Of a DNA stretch of 64,000 bases, positions 34,353-43,535 are shown piece after piece. The notes beneath the pieces are model-generated. The model did no database searches. It was not told where the DNA came from and saw only the letters and a program-made list of their open reading frames with translations. Source of the DNA: Streptomyces macrolidinus (GTDB lineage Bacteria; Actinomycetota; Actinomycetes; Streptomycetales; Streptomycetaceae); contig NZ_JAMWMR010000008.1 of the NCBI RefSeq assembly GCF_023887685.1, positions 62,001-126,000 of the forward strand. Reading direction: 5' to 3'. The stretch's first letter is position 1. Each line of letters begins with the position of its first letter. Made by a program: the position numbers and the translations under genes.

Positions 34353-35321
34353 TCAGAGTGCTCGGATGTGCTCCGAGGGCGGCGGCCCGTAGGGGGCGGA
34401 GGGGTGAGGCGCCGGGGCGAGGACGGTCGTGACCGGGTGGCCGCCCGTGACGGGTCGCGACGGGGCGCAGGCCGCGATGACGGCCGGGTTCACGGTCGTC
34501 GGGTTCGAGGTCGGGCGCGAAAGGATCACCACGCCCCACGACGCCAGTCCGGCTCCCGCCGCCGCGACCACCAGGCCCACCGCTCCGCCCTGGAGGCGTT
34601 CGCCCAGCAGGGACAGGCCGATCGCCGCCGCCGCGACCGGATTGGCGAGGGTCACCACCGCGAGCGGGGCGCCGAGGCCGCCCTGGTACGCCGTCTGCGC
34701 CAGCAGCAGGCCGCCCGTCGCGAACACCGCCACCAGCAGCGCCACCACGACGACCTGCGCGCTGAACACCGGCCCGGAGCGGTCCGTGGCCGCCACGGTC
34801 ACCGTCTGCGTGAGCGCCGAGGCGACACCGGACGCGACACCGGAGGCGGTCGCGTGCCGCAGTCCGGGGCGCGTGCGCCGGAGGGACAGCGTGCCGATCA
34901 GCGCGGCGGTCGTCCCCGCCACCGCCAGCGCCTCCGGCAGGCTCAGTACGTCATCGGGCGCCGGACCGGACGCCGTCACCAGCAGCGCGGACAGGCCGAC
35001 GAGGGTGAGCACCGTGCCCCGCCACTCCACCCGCCCGACCCGCCGTCCCGCCACCCGCGCCCCGAGCGGCACCGCGGCCACGAGCGTGAGCGCGCCGAGC
35101 GGCTGGACCAGCGTCAGCGGACCGAACTCCAGGGCCGCGACATGCAACAGCGCGGCGGAGGCGTTCAGTACGACCGACCCCCACCAGGCCCCGCTCCGCA
35201 GCAGCCGCAGCACCCCGGTGCCCCGGTTGCCGCGGGCGAGCCGCTCCTGGGCGACGGCGGCAGCCGCGTACGCGACGGCCGAGATCAGGGACAGGCCGAC
35301 GGCGAGCAGGGTGGCGCTCAT
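34353..35321 (-). CDS. EamA/DMT-type small-molecule transporter
   Basis: 322 residues from ATG 35321. About ten hydrophobic segments in two repeats (LLAVGLSLISAVAYAAAAVAQE; AVVTLANPVAAAAIGLSLLGERLQGG, the latter typical of DMT superfamily helix 9). QERLARG after helix 1 is common in the streptomycete subgroup. A Pro-rich C-terminal tail of ~45 residues is likely cytoplasmic and disordered. The ATG overlaps the stop of the upstream PAP2 gene (ATGA, 35321-35318), so the two are coupled. Substrate unknown. Confidence 0.85.
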   Translation of the reverse strand: MSATLLAVGLSLISAVAYAAAAVAQERLARGNRGTGVLRLLRSGAWWGSVVLNASAALLHVAALEFGPLTLVQPLGALTLVAAVPLGARVAGRRVGRVEWRGTVLTLVGLSALLVTASGPAPDDVLSLPEALAVAGTTAALIGTLSLRRTRPGLRHATASGVASGVASALTQTVTVAATDRSGPVFSAQVVVVALLVAVFATGGLLLAQTAYQGGLGAPLAVVTLANPVAAAAIGLSLLGERLQGGAVGLVVAAAGAGLASWGVVILSRPTSNPTTVNPAVIAACAPSRPVTGGHPVTTVLAPAPHPSAPYGPPPSEHIRAL

Positions 35322-36169
35322 CGCCGCGATCCGAGCAGGCCGGAGGCGTCGCCCGCCGCAACGGCCCTCGGCGCCGGCACGGCCACCGGCTCCGTCGCAG
35401 CCGAAGCCGAAGCCGAAGCCGAGGGCGACGCCGAGTCCGCCGCGCCCGGCGACGGCGCCCGCACCACCGCCAGGGCGCCCCCGAGCAGCACGGCCGCCGC
35501 GATCGCGTCCAGCCAGTAGTGGTTCGCCGTGCCGACGATCACCACCAGCGTCAGCAGCGGATGCAGCAGCCACAGCGGGCGCCAGCGCGACCGGGTCGCC
35601 GCGATCAGCCCGAGCGCGACCATCAGCGCCCAGCCGAAGTGCAGCGAGGGCATGGCGGCGAACTGGTTCGCCATCGAGTCCGTCTCGGGCACGGCCCCGT
35701 AGATCGTCGGCCCGTACACCTGCCCGGTGTCCACCAGGCCCGCCGTGTCGAGCATCCGCGGCGGCGCGAGCGGGAACGTGAGATGCAACACCAGCGCGGC
35801 CCCCGTGACCAGCGCGAGCACCCGCCGGGCCCACGGATAGTGCGCGGGCCGCCGCAGATACAGCCAGATCAGGAAGGCCGCCGTGGCCGGGAAGTGCACG
35901 GCCACGTAGTACGTGTCGGCGAAGCGGACGAGAGCCTCGCCGTGCAGCAGCGCGGCCTGCACGGCACCCTCGCCCGGCAGATGGAGGAAGCGCTCCCACT
36001 GCCAGACGTGATGCGCGTTGCGCAAGGCCTCGTCGGTATGGCCGTTGGCGAGCTGACGGCCGAACTTGTAGACGAGGAAGAGTCCTGCCACCAGCAGGAG
36101 CTCGCGCAGAAGCGGCGGCCGGCGTATCGCGGGCGCCGCTTCTCCCTCAGGCTCGGTGCGGGATGTCAT
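35318..36169 (-). CDS. PAP2-family integral membrane phosphatase
   Basis: 283 residues from ATG 36169 behind GGGGCCGGGGG. Six membrane helices; the catalytic elements are the Ser-His of AMPSLHFGWAL (about 163-173) and the His of TANHYWLDAIAA (about 210-221), with a weak first motif before them. These correspond to C2 and C3 of the acid-phosphatase/inositol-phosphotransfer subgroup. Expected role is lipid-phosphate or lipid-head-group chemistry at the membrane. The C-terminal 60 residues are an Ala/Ser/Pro-rich tail. Divergent to a TetR gene whose operator array separates them. Confidence 0.87.
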   Translation of the reverse strand: MTSRTEPEGEAAPAIRRPPLLRELLLVAGLFLVYKFGRQLANGHTDEALRNAHHVWQWERFLHLPGEGAVQAALLHGEALVRFADTYYVAVHFPATAAFLIWLYLRRPAHYPWARRVLALVTGAALVLHLTFPLAPPRMLDTAGLVDTGQVYGPTIYGAVPETDSMANQFAAMPSLHFGWALMVALGLIAATRSRWRPLWLLHPLLTLVVIVGTANHYWLDAIAAAVLLGGALAVVRAPSPGAADSASPSASASASAATEPVAVPAPRAVAAGDASGLLGSRR

Positions 36170-36287
36170 CCCCCGGCCCCTTATGTGTGCGTGCGTGGGG
36201 TGGTGCGTGGTGAGCCCAGGACAAGGTCCACTCGACGCGGCTGTGCGGGTCGAGTGGGTCCTGTCCAAGACTCATCGAAACGGGAGT

Positions 36288-36345
36288 GTACCGATACGCT
36301 GCCGTACCGGTACACTCCCGTATCGATACATGCGCGTATCGATAC
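36288..36345. promoter_or_regulatory. Four palindromic TetR-type operator boxes at exact 16-bp spacing
   Basis: GTACCGATAC (36288), GTACCGGTAC (36304), GTATCGATAC (36320) and GTATCGATAC (36336) are 10-bp palindromes or near-palindromes fitting GTAYCGRTAC, each starting 16 bp after the last. They lie in the divergent region between the PAP2 phosphatase and the TetR gene and are the obvious binding sites for that regulator. Confidence 0.85.
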
Positions 36346-36431
36346 ACTGGGCGCAGCGCCCACCGGCACACTGTGCGCAGCGCCACCGGCCGCACCACGA
36401 CGGCCGGGGATCACGACGGAGGAGCGAGGTC

Positions 36432-37046
36432 ATGACGTCGCAGGCAGCGGACGCACCGGAGACGGTTGTCGCTTCGCGCCGTTCCAAGCTCACGCCCGAG
36501 CGTGAGCAGGAGTTCTTCGACGCCGTGATCGAACAGATCCGTGAGTGCGGCTACGACGCCGTCACCATGGAAGGCATCGCCACCACCACGCGGTGCAGCA
36601 AGTCGACGCTGTACCGGCAGTGGCGGACGAAGCCCCAGTTCGTGGCCGCCGCCCTCCGGGCCAACCGCCGCGAGCGGATCTCGGGCGTGGACACCGGCTC
36701 GCTCGCCGGGGACTTGCGTGCCGCGGCACGCGCCGCCGCCGTGTGGTCGGGCCGTGACACCAAGCTGCTCCAGGCCCTCGGCCACGCCATGATGCAGGAC
36801 AAGGATCTCCACCGGGCGCTGCGCGAAGCCCTCATCGAGCCCGAGGTGGCCGCGCTCCAGGGCATCCTCCGGCGCGGGGTGGAACGCGGCGAGGTACCCG
36901 CCGGCCATCCGGCGCTGGAGTACGTCCCCGCACAACTGCTCGGCGTCCTGCGCGTCCGTCCCCTGCTGGAGGGGCGGTACGGGGACGAGGCGTATCTGAT
37001 GCGCTTCGTGGAGGCGGTGCTGCTCCCGGAGTTGGGCCTGACCTGA
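36432..37046 (+). CDS. TetR-family regulator
   Basis: 204 residues from the ATG after GGAGCGAGGTC. The HTH is VTMEGIATTTRCSKSTLYRQWRTKPQFV (about 41-68), followed by a TetR_C-type ligand domain with a LHRALREALIEPEVAALQGILRRGVERGEVP stretch. Its divergent neighbours, PAP2 phosphatase and EamA transporter, are likely targets through the four 16-bp-spaced boxes, as is its own promoter. Ligand unknown. Confidence 0.9.
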   Translation: MTSQAADAPETVVASRRSKLTPEREQEFFDAVIEQIRECGYDAVTMEGIATTTRCSKSTLYRQWRTKPQFVAAALRANRRERISGVDTGSLAGDLRAAARAAAVWSGRDTKLLQALGHAMMQDKDLHRALREALIEPEVAALQGILRRGVERGEVPAGHPALEYVPAQLLGVLRVRPLLEGRYGDEAYLMRFVEAVLLPELGLT

Positions 37047-37129
37047 AGACCCAGGCTGCCGTCCGCCGGGATGACCGGACGGCGGCCTGTCGCGCCGCAC
37101 CGTGGGGACGGGGGCGGCGCCACCCCCCG

Positions 37130-37172
37130 GCCGGGTGGGGTTCCCCTTGAGCGGAGGGGCGCCCCACCCGGC
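37130..37172 (+). terminator. Terminator hairpin after tetR
   Basis: GCCGGGTGGGG (37130-37140) pairs with CCCCACCCGGC (37162-37172): an 11-bp stem with a 21-base loop containing a smaller CCCCTT/GAGGGG pairing. It closes the tetR transcript; the rest of the gap up to 37321 shows no gene. Confidence 0.65.
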
Positions 37173-37321
37173 TGTATCACGACGGGGCCCGGCCCACGGC
37201 CCCCTCATACGCCCCGTCACCCGTCACGGGCAACAGGTCTCTCGACCTCTCTCCACCGGACCCCGAGGACGGCTGGGCTCGTTCCCCGTACGTCGTTTGG
37301 GCGACCTGGGGAGGGAGCGGG

Positions 37322-40015
37322 ATGACGGAGGCACGGCCCGACGCGGTCGCCTCGGCTTCCCTGTGGGAACGTGACGCGGAACTGGCCGCGGTCACCGAGG
37401 CGGTGGACGCCCTGCGGGACGACTCCGCCCCGTCGGCGGCGGGCAGCCTGCTGATGTTCACAGGAGAGGCAGGCATCGGCAAGACCGCGCTCCTCACGGA
37501 GACGCGCCGCATCGCGGAGAGCCGCGGCTGCGCGGTCTGGTCGGCGCGCGGCGGCGAGACCGTCACCTCGGTCCCCTTCAACGTCGTACGGCAACTGCTC
37601 CAGCCCGCGCTCGTCTCCCTGATGCCGGAGGAGGCGCGCGAGTACCTGGGCGACTGGTACGACATCGCGGGCCCCGCCCTCGGGATAACGGAGCCCGGTG
37701 AGCGGCAGGCCGACCCGCAGAGTGTGTGCGAGGGCCTCGTCGTGGCCGTCTCACGGCTCGCCAAGCGCTACTGGCCGCTGGTCCTGCTCATCGACGACGC
37801 GCACTGGGCCGACCAGGAGACCCTGCGCTGGCTGGCCGCGTTCGCCGAGCGACTCGCCGACCTGCGCGTGCTCGTCGTGGTCGCCCTGCGCCCCGGCGAC
37901 GCCGCCGACGAGAGCGCCCGTCAGCTCGACACGATCGCGGCGGCGGCCCTCCGCCCCGCCGACACCCTGCGGGCGTTCACCCCCGACGCGACGGCCGGGC
38001 TCACCCGCGCCACGCTCGGCGCGCACGCGGACGATCCGTTCTGCCGCGAGGTGTGGGCCGTCACCGGCGGCAACCCCTACGAGACCGTCGAACTCCTCGC
38101 CAAGGTGCAGGACAGCCAACTCCCGCCGGTCGAGGACTCCGCCGCCGAGTTACGGCCCCTCAACCGCTCCGCCCGCGGCAACGGCCTCGTCGCCCGCCTG
38201 GAGAGCCTCGGCCTCGAGGCCACCCGCTTCGCCTGGGCCGCGGCCATCCTCGGCACCGGCATCACCGTGGACCTGGCCGCCCGCCTCGCCACCATGCGCC
38301 ACGAGGAAGCGCTCCGCTGTGCCGAACTGCTCACCACGGCCCGCATCCTCACCCCTTCCGCCCCGGCGAACTCCCCGCCTGAAGAAGGGGAGTTGGAGTT
38401 CGTCCACCCACTGATCGCCAGCGCCGTCTACCGCTCGATCCCCGACGGACTGCGCACCGCGATGCACGGCATCGCTGCACAGGTCGTCACCGACTGCGGG
38501 CTCGGCGCCGCCGCGGCCTCCCGCCACCTCCTGGAAGTCCACCCGGAGGACGACGAGGAACTCGTGGAACAGATGCGCGAGGCCGCCCGCGAGCATGTCG
38601 CCGTCGGCGCCCCCGAAGCGGCCCGCCGCTGCCTCGAACGGGCCCTGCTGGAACCGCCGTTGCCCGAGGTCCGCCCGTATGTGCTCTACGAACTGGGCTG
38701 CGCCACGCTGCTGACCGCGCCCGCCACCACCATCGACTACCTCCAGACGGCCCTCGCCCTGCCGGGCCTGGACCGCGACGCCCGGGTCGACGCCGTCCAC
38801 CGTCTCTCCCAGGCGCTGTTGCACAACAACCAACTGGAGGAGGCCATCCGCACGGTCGAAGCGGAGGTCGCCCGTCTCGACCCCGGCCCCTCCCGCCTGC
38901 GCCTCCAGGCCGTGCACCACATGTGGGAGAGCGTGCACGTGGCGGGCGAACACAGCCCGGACCGCTCCCGGGAACTGGCCGAACTCGCCGCCACCTGCAC
39001 GGGGCGGGACAACTCCGAGCGCGCGCTGCTCATCCTGCGCGGCTTCGACGCGATGACCCACGGCGAGAACGCCGAAGAGGTCGTGGAAGTGTGCGACCGC
39101 GCCCTCGTCAACGGCCGTCTCGCCCCCGGACTCGGCTGGACCGACACCGAGTGGGGCATCGAACTGCTGCTGATGCTGGGCAGTTCGTACGTCTACACGG
39201 ACCGGCTCGACCGCGCCGAGAGCCTGTTCAAGGAAGCCCTGGACGTCTACGACTCGGCGGGCTGGGGCGGCGGCCATCTCGCCCTGGCCCACGCCTACGT
39301 CGGCCTCGCCCACCGCCGCCGGGGCCGCCTGCGCTCGGCGGAGACCTCCCTGCGCGCATCCCTGCGCCTGGCTGAACGCGTCGGCCGCGGCCTGCCGTTG
39401 TACTGGTCGGCGACCTGCGGACTCGTCGACACCCTGCTCGCCCGCGGCCATGTCGAGGAGGCCTGGTCGATCGCCGAGCGATACGGCTTCGCCCCGCCCT
39501 ACCCCGCCACGATCGTGCTGCCCGACACCCGGAGCGTGCGCGGCCGACTGCTGCTCGCCGTCGGCCGTATCGAGGAGGGCATCACCGAACTGGAGGCCGC
39601 CGAGAAGGCGTCCGGCGGACACGGCCACAATCCGGTACTGGCCCCGTGGGCGGGCGCCCTCGCCCGTGCGCTCGCCGCCACCGACCCCGCCCGCGCCGCC
39701 GAACTGGCCGCGCTCACCCGCCGCCAGGCCGAACTGTTCGGCACCGACACGGCGATCGGCGAGGCCCTGCGCGTCGCCGCCTCCCTGGAGACCGGCACCC
39801 GCGCGGTCTCGCTGTCCGCGCGGGCGGTGCGCTACCTGGAGTCCTCCCCGTGCGCCTACGAACACGCGGCGGCCCTCGTCGAGTACGGGATCGCCGCGCG
39901 CTCGGCCGCGGAGCTGGACCGGGGGCTGACGCTGGCACACGCCTGCGGGGCGGACGGACTGGCCGCCCGGGCCCGCGACGCGCTGGACGAGAACGCCCCG
40001 GCCCGGTCACGCTGA
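37322..40015 (+). CDS. LuxR/LAL-type AAA ATPase lacking the C-terminal HTH
   Basis: 897 residues. Walker A GEAGIGKT (48-55), Walker B LVLLIDDAHWAD (about 154-165) and TGGNPYETVELL near 248 mark the STAND-type NTPase of large LuxR (LAL) regulators. The C-terminal half is a helical TPR-like array. LAL proteins end with a LuxR HTH of ~60 residues; this one stops after LTLAHACGADGLAARARDAL with no HTH, so it cannot bind DNA by that route. Codon 277 is TTA (38150-38152), predicting bldA dependence. GGGAGC precedes the ATG by about 8 bases. Confidence 0.85.
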   Translation: MTEARPDAVASASLWERDAELAAVTEAVDALRDDSAPSAAGSLLMFTGEAGIGKTALLTETRRIAESRGCAVWSARGGETVTSVPFNVVRQLLQPALVSLMPEEAREYLGDWYDIAGPALGITEPGERQADPQSVCEGLVVAVSRLAKRYWPLVLLIDDAHWADQETLRWLAAFAERLADLRVLVVVALRPGDAADESARQLDTIAAAALRPADTLRAFTPDATAGLTRATLGAHADDPFCREVWAVTGGNPYETVELLAKVQDSQLPPVEDSAAELRPLNRSARGNGLVARLESLGLEATRFAWAAAILGTGITVDLAARLATMRHEEALRCAELLTTARILTPSAPANSPPEEGELEFVHPLIASAVYRSIPDGLRTAMHGIAAQVVTDCGLGAAAASRHLLEVHPEDDEELVEQMREAAREHVAVGAPEAARRCLERALLEPPLPEVRPYVLYELGCATLLTAPATTIDYLQTALALPGLDRDARVDAVHRLSQALLHNNQLEEAIRTVEAEVARLDPGPSRLRLQAVHHMWESVHVAGEHSPDRSRELAELAATCTGRDNSERALLILRGFDAMTHGENAEEVVEVCDRALVNGRLAPGLGWTDTEWGIELLLMLGSSYVYTDRLDRAESLFKEALDVYDSAGWGGGHLALAHAYVGLAHRRRGRLRSAETSLRASLRLAERVGRGLPLYWSATCGLVDTLLARGHVEEAWSIAERYGFAPPYPATIVLPDTRSVRGRLLLAVGRIEEGITELEAAEKASGGHGHNPVLAPWAGALARALAATDPARAAELAALTRRQAELFGTDTAIGEALRVAASLETGTRAVSLSARAVRYLESSPCAYEHAAALVEYGIAARSAAELDRGLTLAHACGADGLAARARDALDENAPARSR

Positions 40016-40124
40016 GCGCCCCTCGGGCCAGATCCGGTCCGCCCAGCGGACCGCCGCGCAGTACCGTGCTGAGACAGGAGCGTCAGCAGGGCCGCCGTGC
40101 GGTCCTCAGCCGAGAGGAACGACC

Positions 40125-40883
40125 ATGGCGGCCGAGGCCGAACCCGCGGGGATGCGCACCGTCCAGCGGGCGATCGACATCCTGGGACTCTTCGACGAGA
40201 ACCACCCCGCGCTGTCCCCGCGCGAGATCGTCTCGGCCTCGGGCCTGCCCAAGACCACCGTGCTCCGCCTGCTCGGCACCCTCCGGCTGGGCGGACTGCT
40301 CTGGGTCGACGAACACGGCCGCTACCTCGCGGGACCGACCCTGCTGCGCTGGTCTCGGCTCGCCGAACGGGCCTGGCGGCTGCCGCCCGCCGCCAGGGCG
40401 GTCCTGCGTGACCTCGCCGCCGAGCACAAGGAGACGGTGCATCTGTACGTGCGCCGCGACATCCACCGCGTCTGCATCGCCCAGGAGGAGGGCCCGCGCG
40501 CACTGCGCCAGGTCGTCCGCGTCGGCGACGAACTGCCGCTGTGGGCGGGCGGCGTCGCCAAGGTGCTGCTCCTCGACGCCTCGGAAGCCCTGCTGCGCCG
40601 CGTCGCGGAGACCTCGCCGTACGGCCCCGCGCATCTGGACACCCTGCGCGGCTGGATCGAGCAGGCGCGGGCCCAGGGGTACGCGACGAGCCACGGTGAG
40701 CGCGAGGAGGGGCTGTCGGCCGTCGCCGTACCGGTACGGGGGCGCGGCGGAGCGGTGGTGGCGGCCCTGTCCTTCGGCGGCCCCAGCACCCGGTTCACCG
40801 ACGCGCGCGTACGGCGCTTCGCGGACGGGCTGAGCGCGGCGGCGAGAGAACTCACGCGTGCGGGGCTGCCGTTCGAAGGGTGA
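40125..40883 (+). CDS. IclR-family regulator
   Basis: 252 residues. The winged HTH spans about 10-70 (VQRAIDILGLFDENHPALSPREIVSASGLPKTTVLRLLGTL), and the effector domain follows with LPLWAGGVAKVLLLDA and REEGLSAVAVPVRGRGG, which form the IclR ligand pocket. IclR proteins usually control catabolic genes for aromatic or small organic acids, but the neighbours here give no target: the LAL ATPase upstream and a small unknown protein downstream. A divergent target gene is absent. Its own promoter must lie in the ~110 bp upstream. Confidence 0.9.
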   Translation: MAAEAEPAGMRTVQRAIDILGLFDENHPALSPREIVSASGLPKTTVLRLLGTLRLGGLLWVDEHGRYLAGPTLLRWSRLAERAWRLPPAARAVLRDLAAEHKETVHLYVRRDIHRVCIAQEEGPRALRQVVRVGDELPLWAGGVAKVLLLDASEALLRRVAETSPYGPAHLDTLRGWIEQARAQGYATSHGEREEGLSAVAVPVRGRGGAVVAALSFGGPSTRFTDARVRRFADGLSAAARELTRAGLPFEG

Positions 40884-40993
40884 GGAACGTGATCCGTTCA
40901 GCGCTCCGGACAGGCTGCCCGCGGATCGGCTGCCTAGACTCGCAGAGTCCGCAGCGCTCCAGACGCACACCCGGCAAGGAAGGCGGCGCCCTC

Positions 40994-41326
40994 GTGGACC
41001 GGACCCTCGTCACCCGCCCCCCGCACACCTCCGCCGACTGGTGGGTCACCGCCGACCAGGCGCGCCATGCGGCGCAGGGCGGACTCACCGGCGCCGCGAC
41101 GGCACCCGACCTGCTGCGCACCCTCGTCGAACTCGACCACGCCCGCCGGGAGTCGACGGTCGCGGTCGGCGCCGCCGTGGAGGCGCTGCTCGCGGGCGGC
41201 GTCGCCTGGGAGGCGATCGCGGCGGCGCTGGGCCTCGGCTCGGACGAGGCGGCCCAGGACGCGCTCGCCGCCGCCCGCCGGGACGCGGGCACGGCGCTCG
41301 ACCGCAGACTGAGCCGCCGCAGGTAG
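40994..41326 (+). CDS. Small helical protein of unknown function
   Basis: 110 residues from GTG 40994 (VDRTLVTRPPHTSADWWVTADQ). The C-terminal half, VAWEAIAAALGLGSDEAAQDALAAARRDAG, resembles the short HTH-like segment common in streptomycete small proteins, so DNA binding is possible but unproven. The reading frame extends upstream to 40880, where it overlaps the IclR stop, but that part is Arg-rich and unlike a protein start. GGAAGG 12 bases upstream is a poor ribosome site. Confidence 0.55.
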   Translation: MDRTLVTRPPHTSADWWVTADQARHAAQGGLTGAATAPDLLRTLVELDHARRESTVAVGAAVEALLAGGVAWEAIAAALGLGSDEAAQDALAAARRDAGTALDRRLSRRR

Positions 41327-41343
41327 GAACCGCGCGCCCGGCA

Positions 41344-42414
41344 TCAGCGCGGGACGCCGAGGATCTCCTTGAGGTCGTAGCGCACCGGCTCCTCCAACTG
41401 CGCGTGGGTACAGCTCTCGGGAGCGCGGTCCGGGCGCCAGCGGCGGAAGCGCGCCGTGTGCCGGAAGCGCACCCCGTTCTCCATATGGTCGTACGCCACC
41501 TCCGCCACCCGCTCGGGCCGCAGCGGCACCCAGGACAGGTCCTTCTTCCCCGACCAGCGGCTGGGCGCCCCCGGCAACCGGGCGGTCTCATGGGCCGCCT
41601 CCTGCGACCAGGCGGCCCAGGGATGCTCCGAGACATCGGTCAGCCGCAGCGGCTCCAGCTCCCGTACCAGCTCGGCGCGCCGCTTCATCGAGAACGCCGC
41701 GGACACCCCCACATGCTGCAGCGTCCCCTCGTCGTCGTAGAGCCCGAGCAGCAGCGAGCCGACGACCGGGCCGCTCTTGTGCCACCGGTAGCCCGCGACC
41801 ACCACGTCCGCCGTGCGCTCGTGCTTCACCTTGAACATCACGCGTTCGCCCGGACGGTAGGGAAGCCCGAGCGGCTTGGCGACCACGCCGTCCAGCCCGG
41901 CGCCCTCGTACCGCTCGAACCACCGCTCGGCGACCGCGCGGTCCGTCGTCGCCGGGGCGAGATGGACCGGGGGCGTGACCTCGGCCAGCGCCCGCTCCAG
42001 CAGCGCGCGCCGCTCGCCGAGCGGACGGTCGAGCAGCGCGGCGTCGGCGAGGGCCAGCAGGTCGAACGCCACGAAGGAGGCGGGGTTGCGCCGTGCGAGC
42101 GTGCGCACCCGTGAGTCGGCCGGATGGATCCGCTCCGTCAGCGCGTCGAAGTCGAGGTGTCCCTCCCGCGCGATCACGATCTCGCCGTCCACGACGCACC
42201 GCGTCGGCAACCGCTCCCGCAGCGCCTCCACCAGCTCGGGGAAGTACCTGGTCAGCGGCTTGCCCGTACGGCTGCCCAGTTCGACCTCGGCGCCGTCGCG
42301 AAAGACGATCGCCCGGAAGCCGTCCCACTTCGCCTCGTACTGCATGCCCGGCGGGATGCTCGCCACGGCCTTGGCGAGCATCGGCTTCACAGGCGGCATC
42401 ACCGGCAGGTCCAT
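41344..42414 (-). CDS. ATP-dependent DNA ligase, LigC/LigD-ligase type
   Basis: 356 residues. The nucleotidyl-lysine motif is EAK29-WDGFR, followed by CVVDGEIVIAREGHLDFDAL (motif III region), SFVAFDLLAL, DGVVAKPLGLPYRPGERVMFKVKHERTADVVV (motifs IV-V) and a C-terminal OB-fold. These single-domain ligases seal nicks and serve end-joining or repair in actinobacteria. ATG 42414 (MDLPVMPPVKPML) is the family start; ATG 42423 lies three codons earlier. It is divergent, 75 bp apart, to the polymerase gene, making a split LigD-like pair. No nuclease domain and no ku gene are in the window. Confidence 0.92.
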   Translation of the reverse strand: MDLPVMPPVKPMLAKAVASIPPGMQYEAKWDGFRAIVFRDGAEVELGSRTGKPLTRYFPELVEALRERLPTRCVVDGEIVIAREGHLDFDALTERIHPADSRVRTLARRNPASFVAFDLLALADAALLDRPLGERRALLERALAEVTPPVHLAPATTDRAVAERWFERYEGAGLDGVVAKPLGLPYRPGERVMFKVKHERTADVVVAGYRWHKSGPVVGSLLLGLYDDEGTLQHVGVSAAFSMKRRAELVRELEPLRLTDVSEHPWAAWSQEAAHETARLPGAPSRWSGKKDLSWVPLRPERVAEVAYDHMENGVRFRHTARFRRWRPDRAPESCTHAQLEEPVRYDLKEILGVPR

Positions 42415-42489
42415 GCCTTGCATTCTGTGGCTGTACGGCGCGATCCGCCCGGTGTGCGAGGTGTGTTCGCCCCGCCTACCGTGGCACAC

Positions 42490-43527
42490 ATGGGCGACGC
42501 GGTGGAGCTGGAAGCGGCGGGCAGAACGGTCCGGCTGTCGAGCCCCGACAAGGTCTTCTTCCCGGACCGCGGCTTCACCAAGCTCGACCTCGCGCGCTAC
42601 TACCTCGCCGTCGGCCCCGGCATCCTGCGCGCCCTGCGCGACCGGCCCACCACCCTGGAGCGCTTCCCGGACGGAGTGACCGGCGAGTCCTTCTTCCAGA
42701 AGCGCGCGCCCAGGAACAGGCCCGACTGGATCCCCACCGCCCACATCACCTTCCCGAGCGGTCGCAGCGCCGACGAGATGTGCCCCACCGAGATCGCCGC
42801 CGTCGTCTGGGCCGCGCAGTACGGCACGCTCACCTTCCACCCCTGGCCGGTGCGCCGCGCCGACGTCGACCACCCCGACGAACTCCGCATCGACCTTGAC
42901 CCGCAGCCCGGCACCGACTACGCGGACGCGGCGCGCGCGGCCCATGAACTGCGCGCCGTCCTCGAGGAGTTCGGGGGATTGCGCGGCTGGCCCAAGACCT
43001 CCGGCGGCCGGGGACTGCATGTCTTCGTGCCCATCGAACCGCGCTGGACCTTCACCCAGGTGCGCCGCGCCGCGATCGCCGTCGGGCGCGAACTGGAGCG
43101 CCGGATGCCCGCGCACGTGACCACCGCCTGGTGGAAGGAGGAGCGGGGCCGGAAGATCTTCCTGGACTACAACCAGACGGCCCGTGACCGCACGGTCGCC
43201 TCCGCCTACTCCGTCCGCGCCAGGCCGCACGCCCCGGTCTCCGCGCCCCTGCGCTGGGAGGAGGTCACGGACGCGGCGCCCGAGGACTTCGACCTGGTGA
43301 CCATGCCCCGCCGGTACGCCGAGACGGGCGACGTCCACGCGGACATGGACGACCACGCCTTCTCACTGGACTCGCTCCTGGAACTGGCCCGCCGCGACGA
43401 GCACGACCACGGCCTGGGCGATCTGCCCTACCCGCCGGAGTACCCCAAGATGCCGGGCGAACCGAAGCGGGTGCAGCCGAGCAGGGCGCGGCGGGGGGAG
43501 GGACCCGGGGACGCGACACGCCGGTAG
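42490..43527 (+). CDS. LigD-type DNA polymerase/primase (PolDom)
   Basis: 345 residues. The archaeo-eukaryotic primase fold is marked by LSSPDKVFFPDRGFTKLDLARYY, by LRID135-L-D137-PQPG, which holds two catalytic Asp, by KTSGGRGLHVFVPI (about 172-185) and by KIFLDYNQ (about 218-225) with its third Asp. PolDom fills gaps and adds ribonucleotides in bacterial non-homologous end joining together with Ku and a ligase. It is divergent to the ligase gene. ATG 42490 is preceded in frame by a GTG at 42481 that may also start it. Confidence 0.92.
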   Translation: MGDAVELEAAGRTVRLSSPDKVFFPDRGFTKLDLARYYLAVGPGILRALRDRPTTLERFPDGVTGESFFQKRAPRNRPDWIPTAHITFPSGRSADEMCPTEIAAVVWAAQYGTLTFHPWPVRRADVDHPDELRIDLDPQPGTDYADAARAAHELRAVLEEFGGLRGWPKTSGGRGLHVFVPIEPRWTFTQVRRAAIAVGRELERRMPAHVTTAWWKEERGRKIFLDYNQTARDRTVASAYSVRARPHAPVSAPLRWEEVTDAAPEDFDLVTMPRRYAETGDVHADMDDHAFSLDSLLELARRDEHDHGLGDLPYPPEYPKMPGEPKRVQPSRARRGEGPGDATRR

Positions 43528-43535
43528 ATGTGTCC

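Noticed and set aside
32569..36505. Long open frames opposite the pot permease and PAP2 genes
   Set aside because: Translations are repetitive Arg/Asp/Gly/His-rich text without motifs, typical of the reverse frame of GC-rich membrane protein genes.
40880..40993. Earlier start of the small protein overlapping the IclR stop
   Set aside because: The added 38 residues are Arg-rich with no protein-like character; GTG 40994 gives the more plausible start, though evidence is weak.
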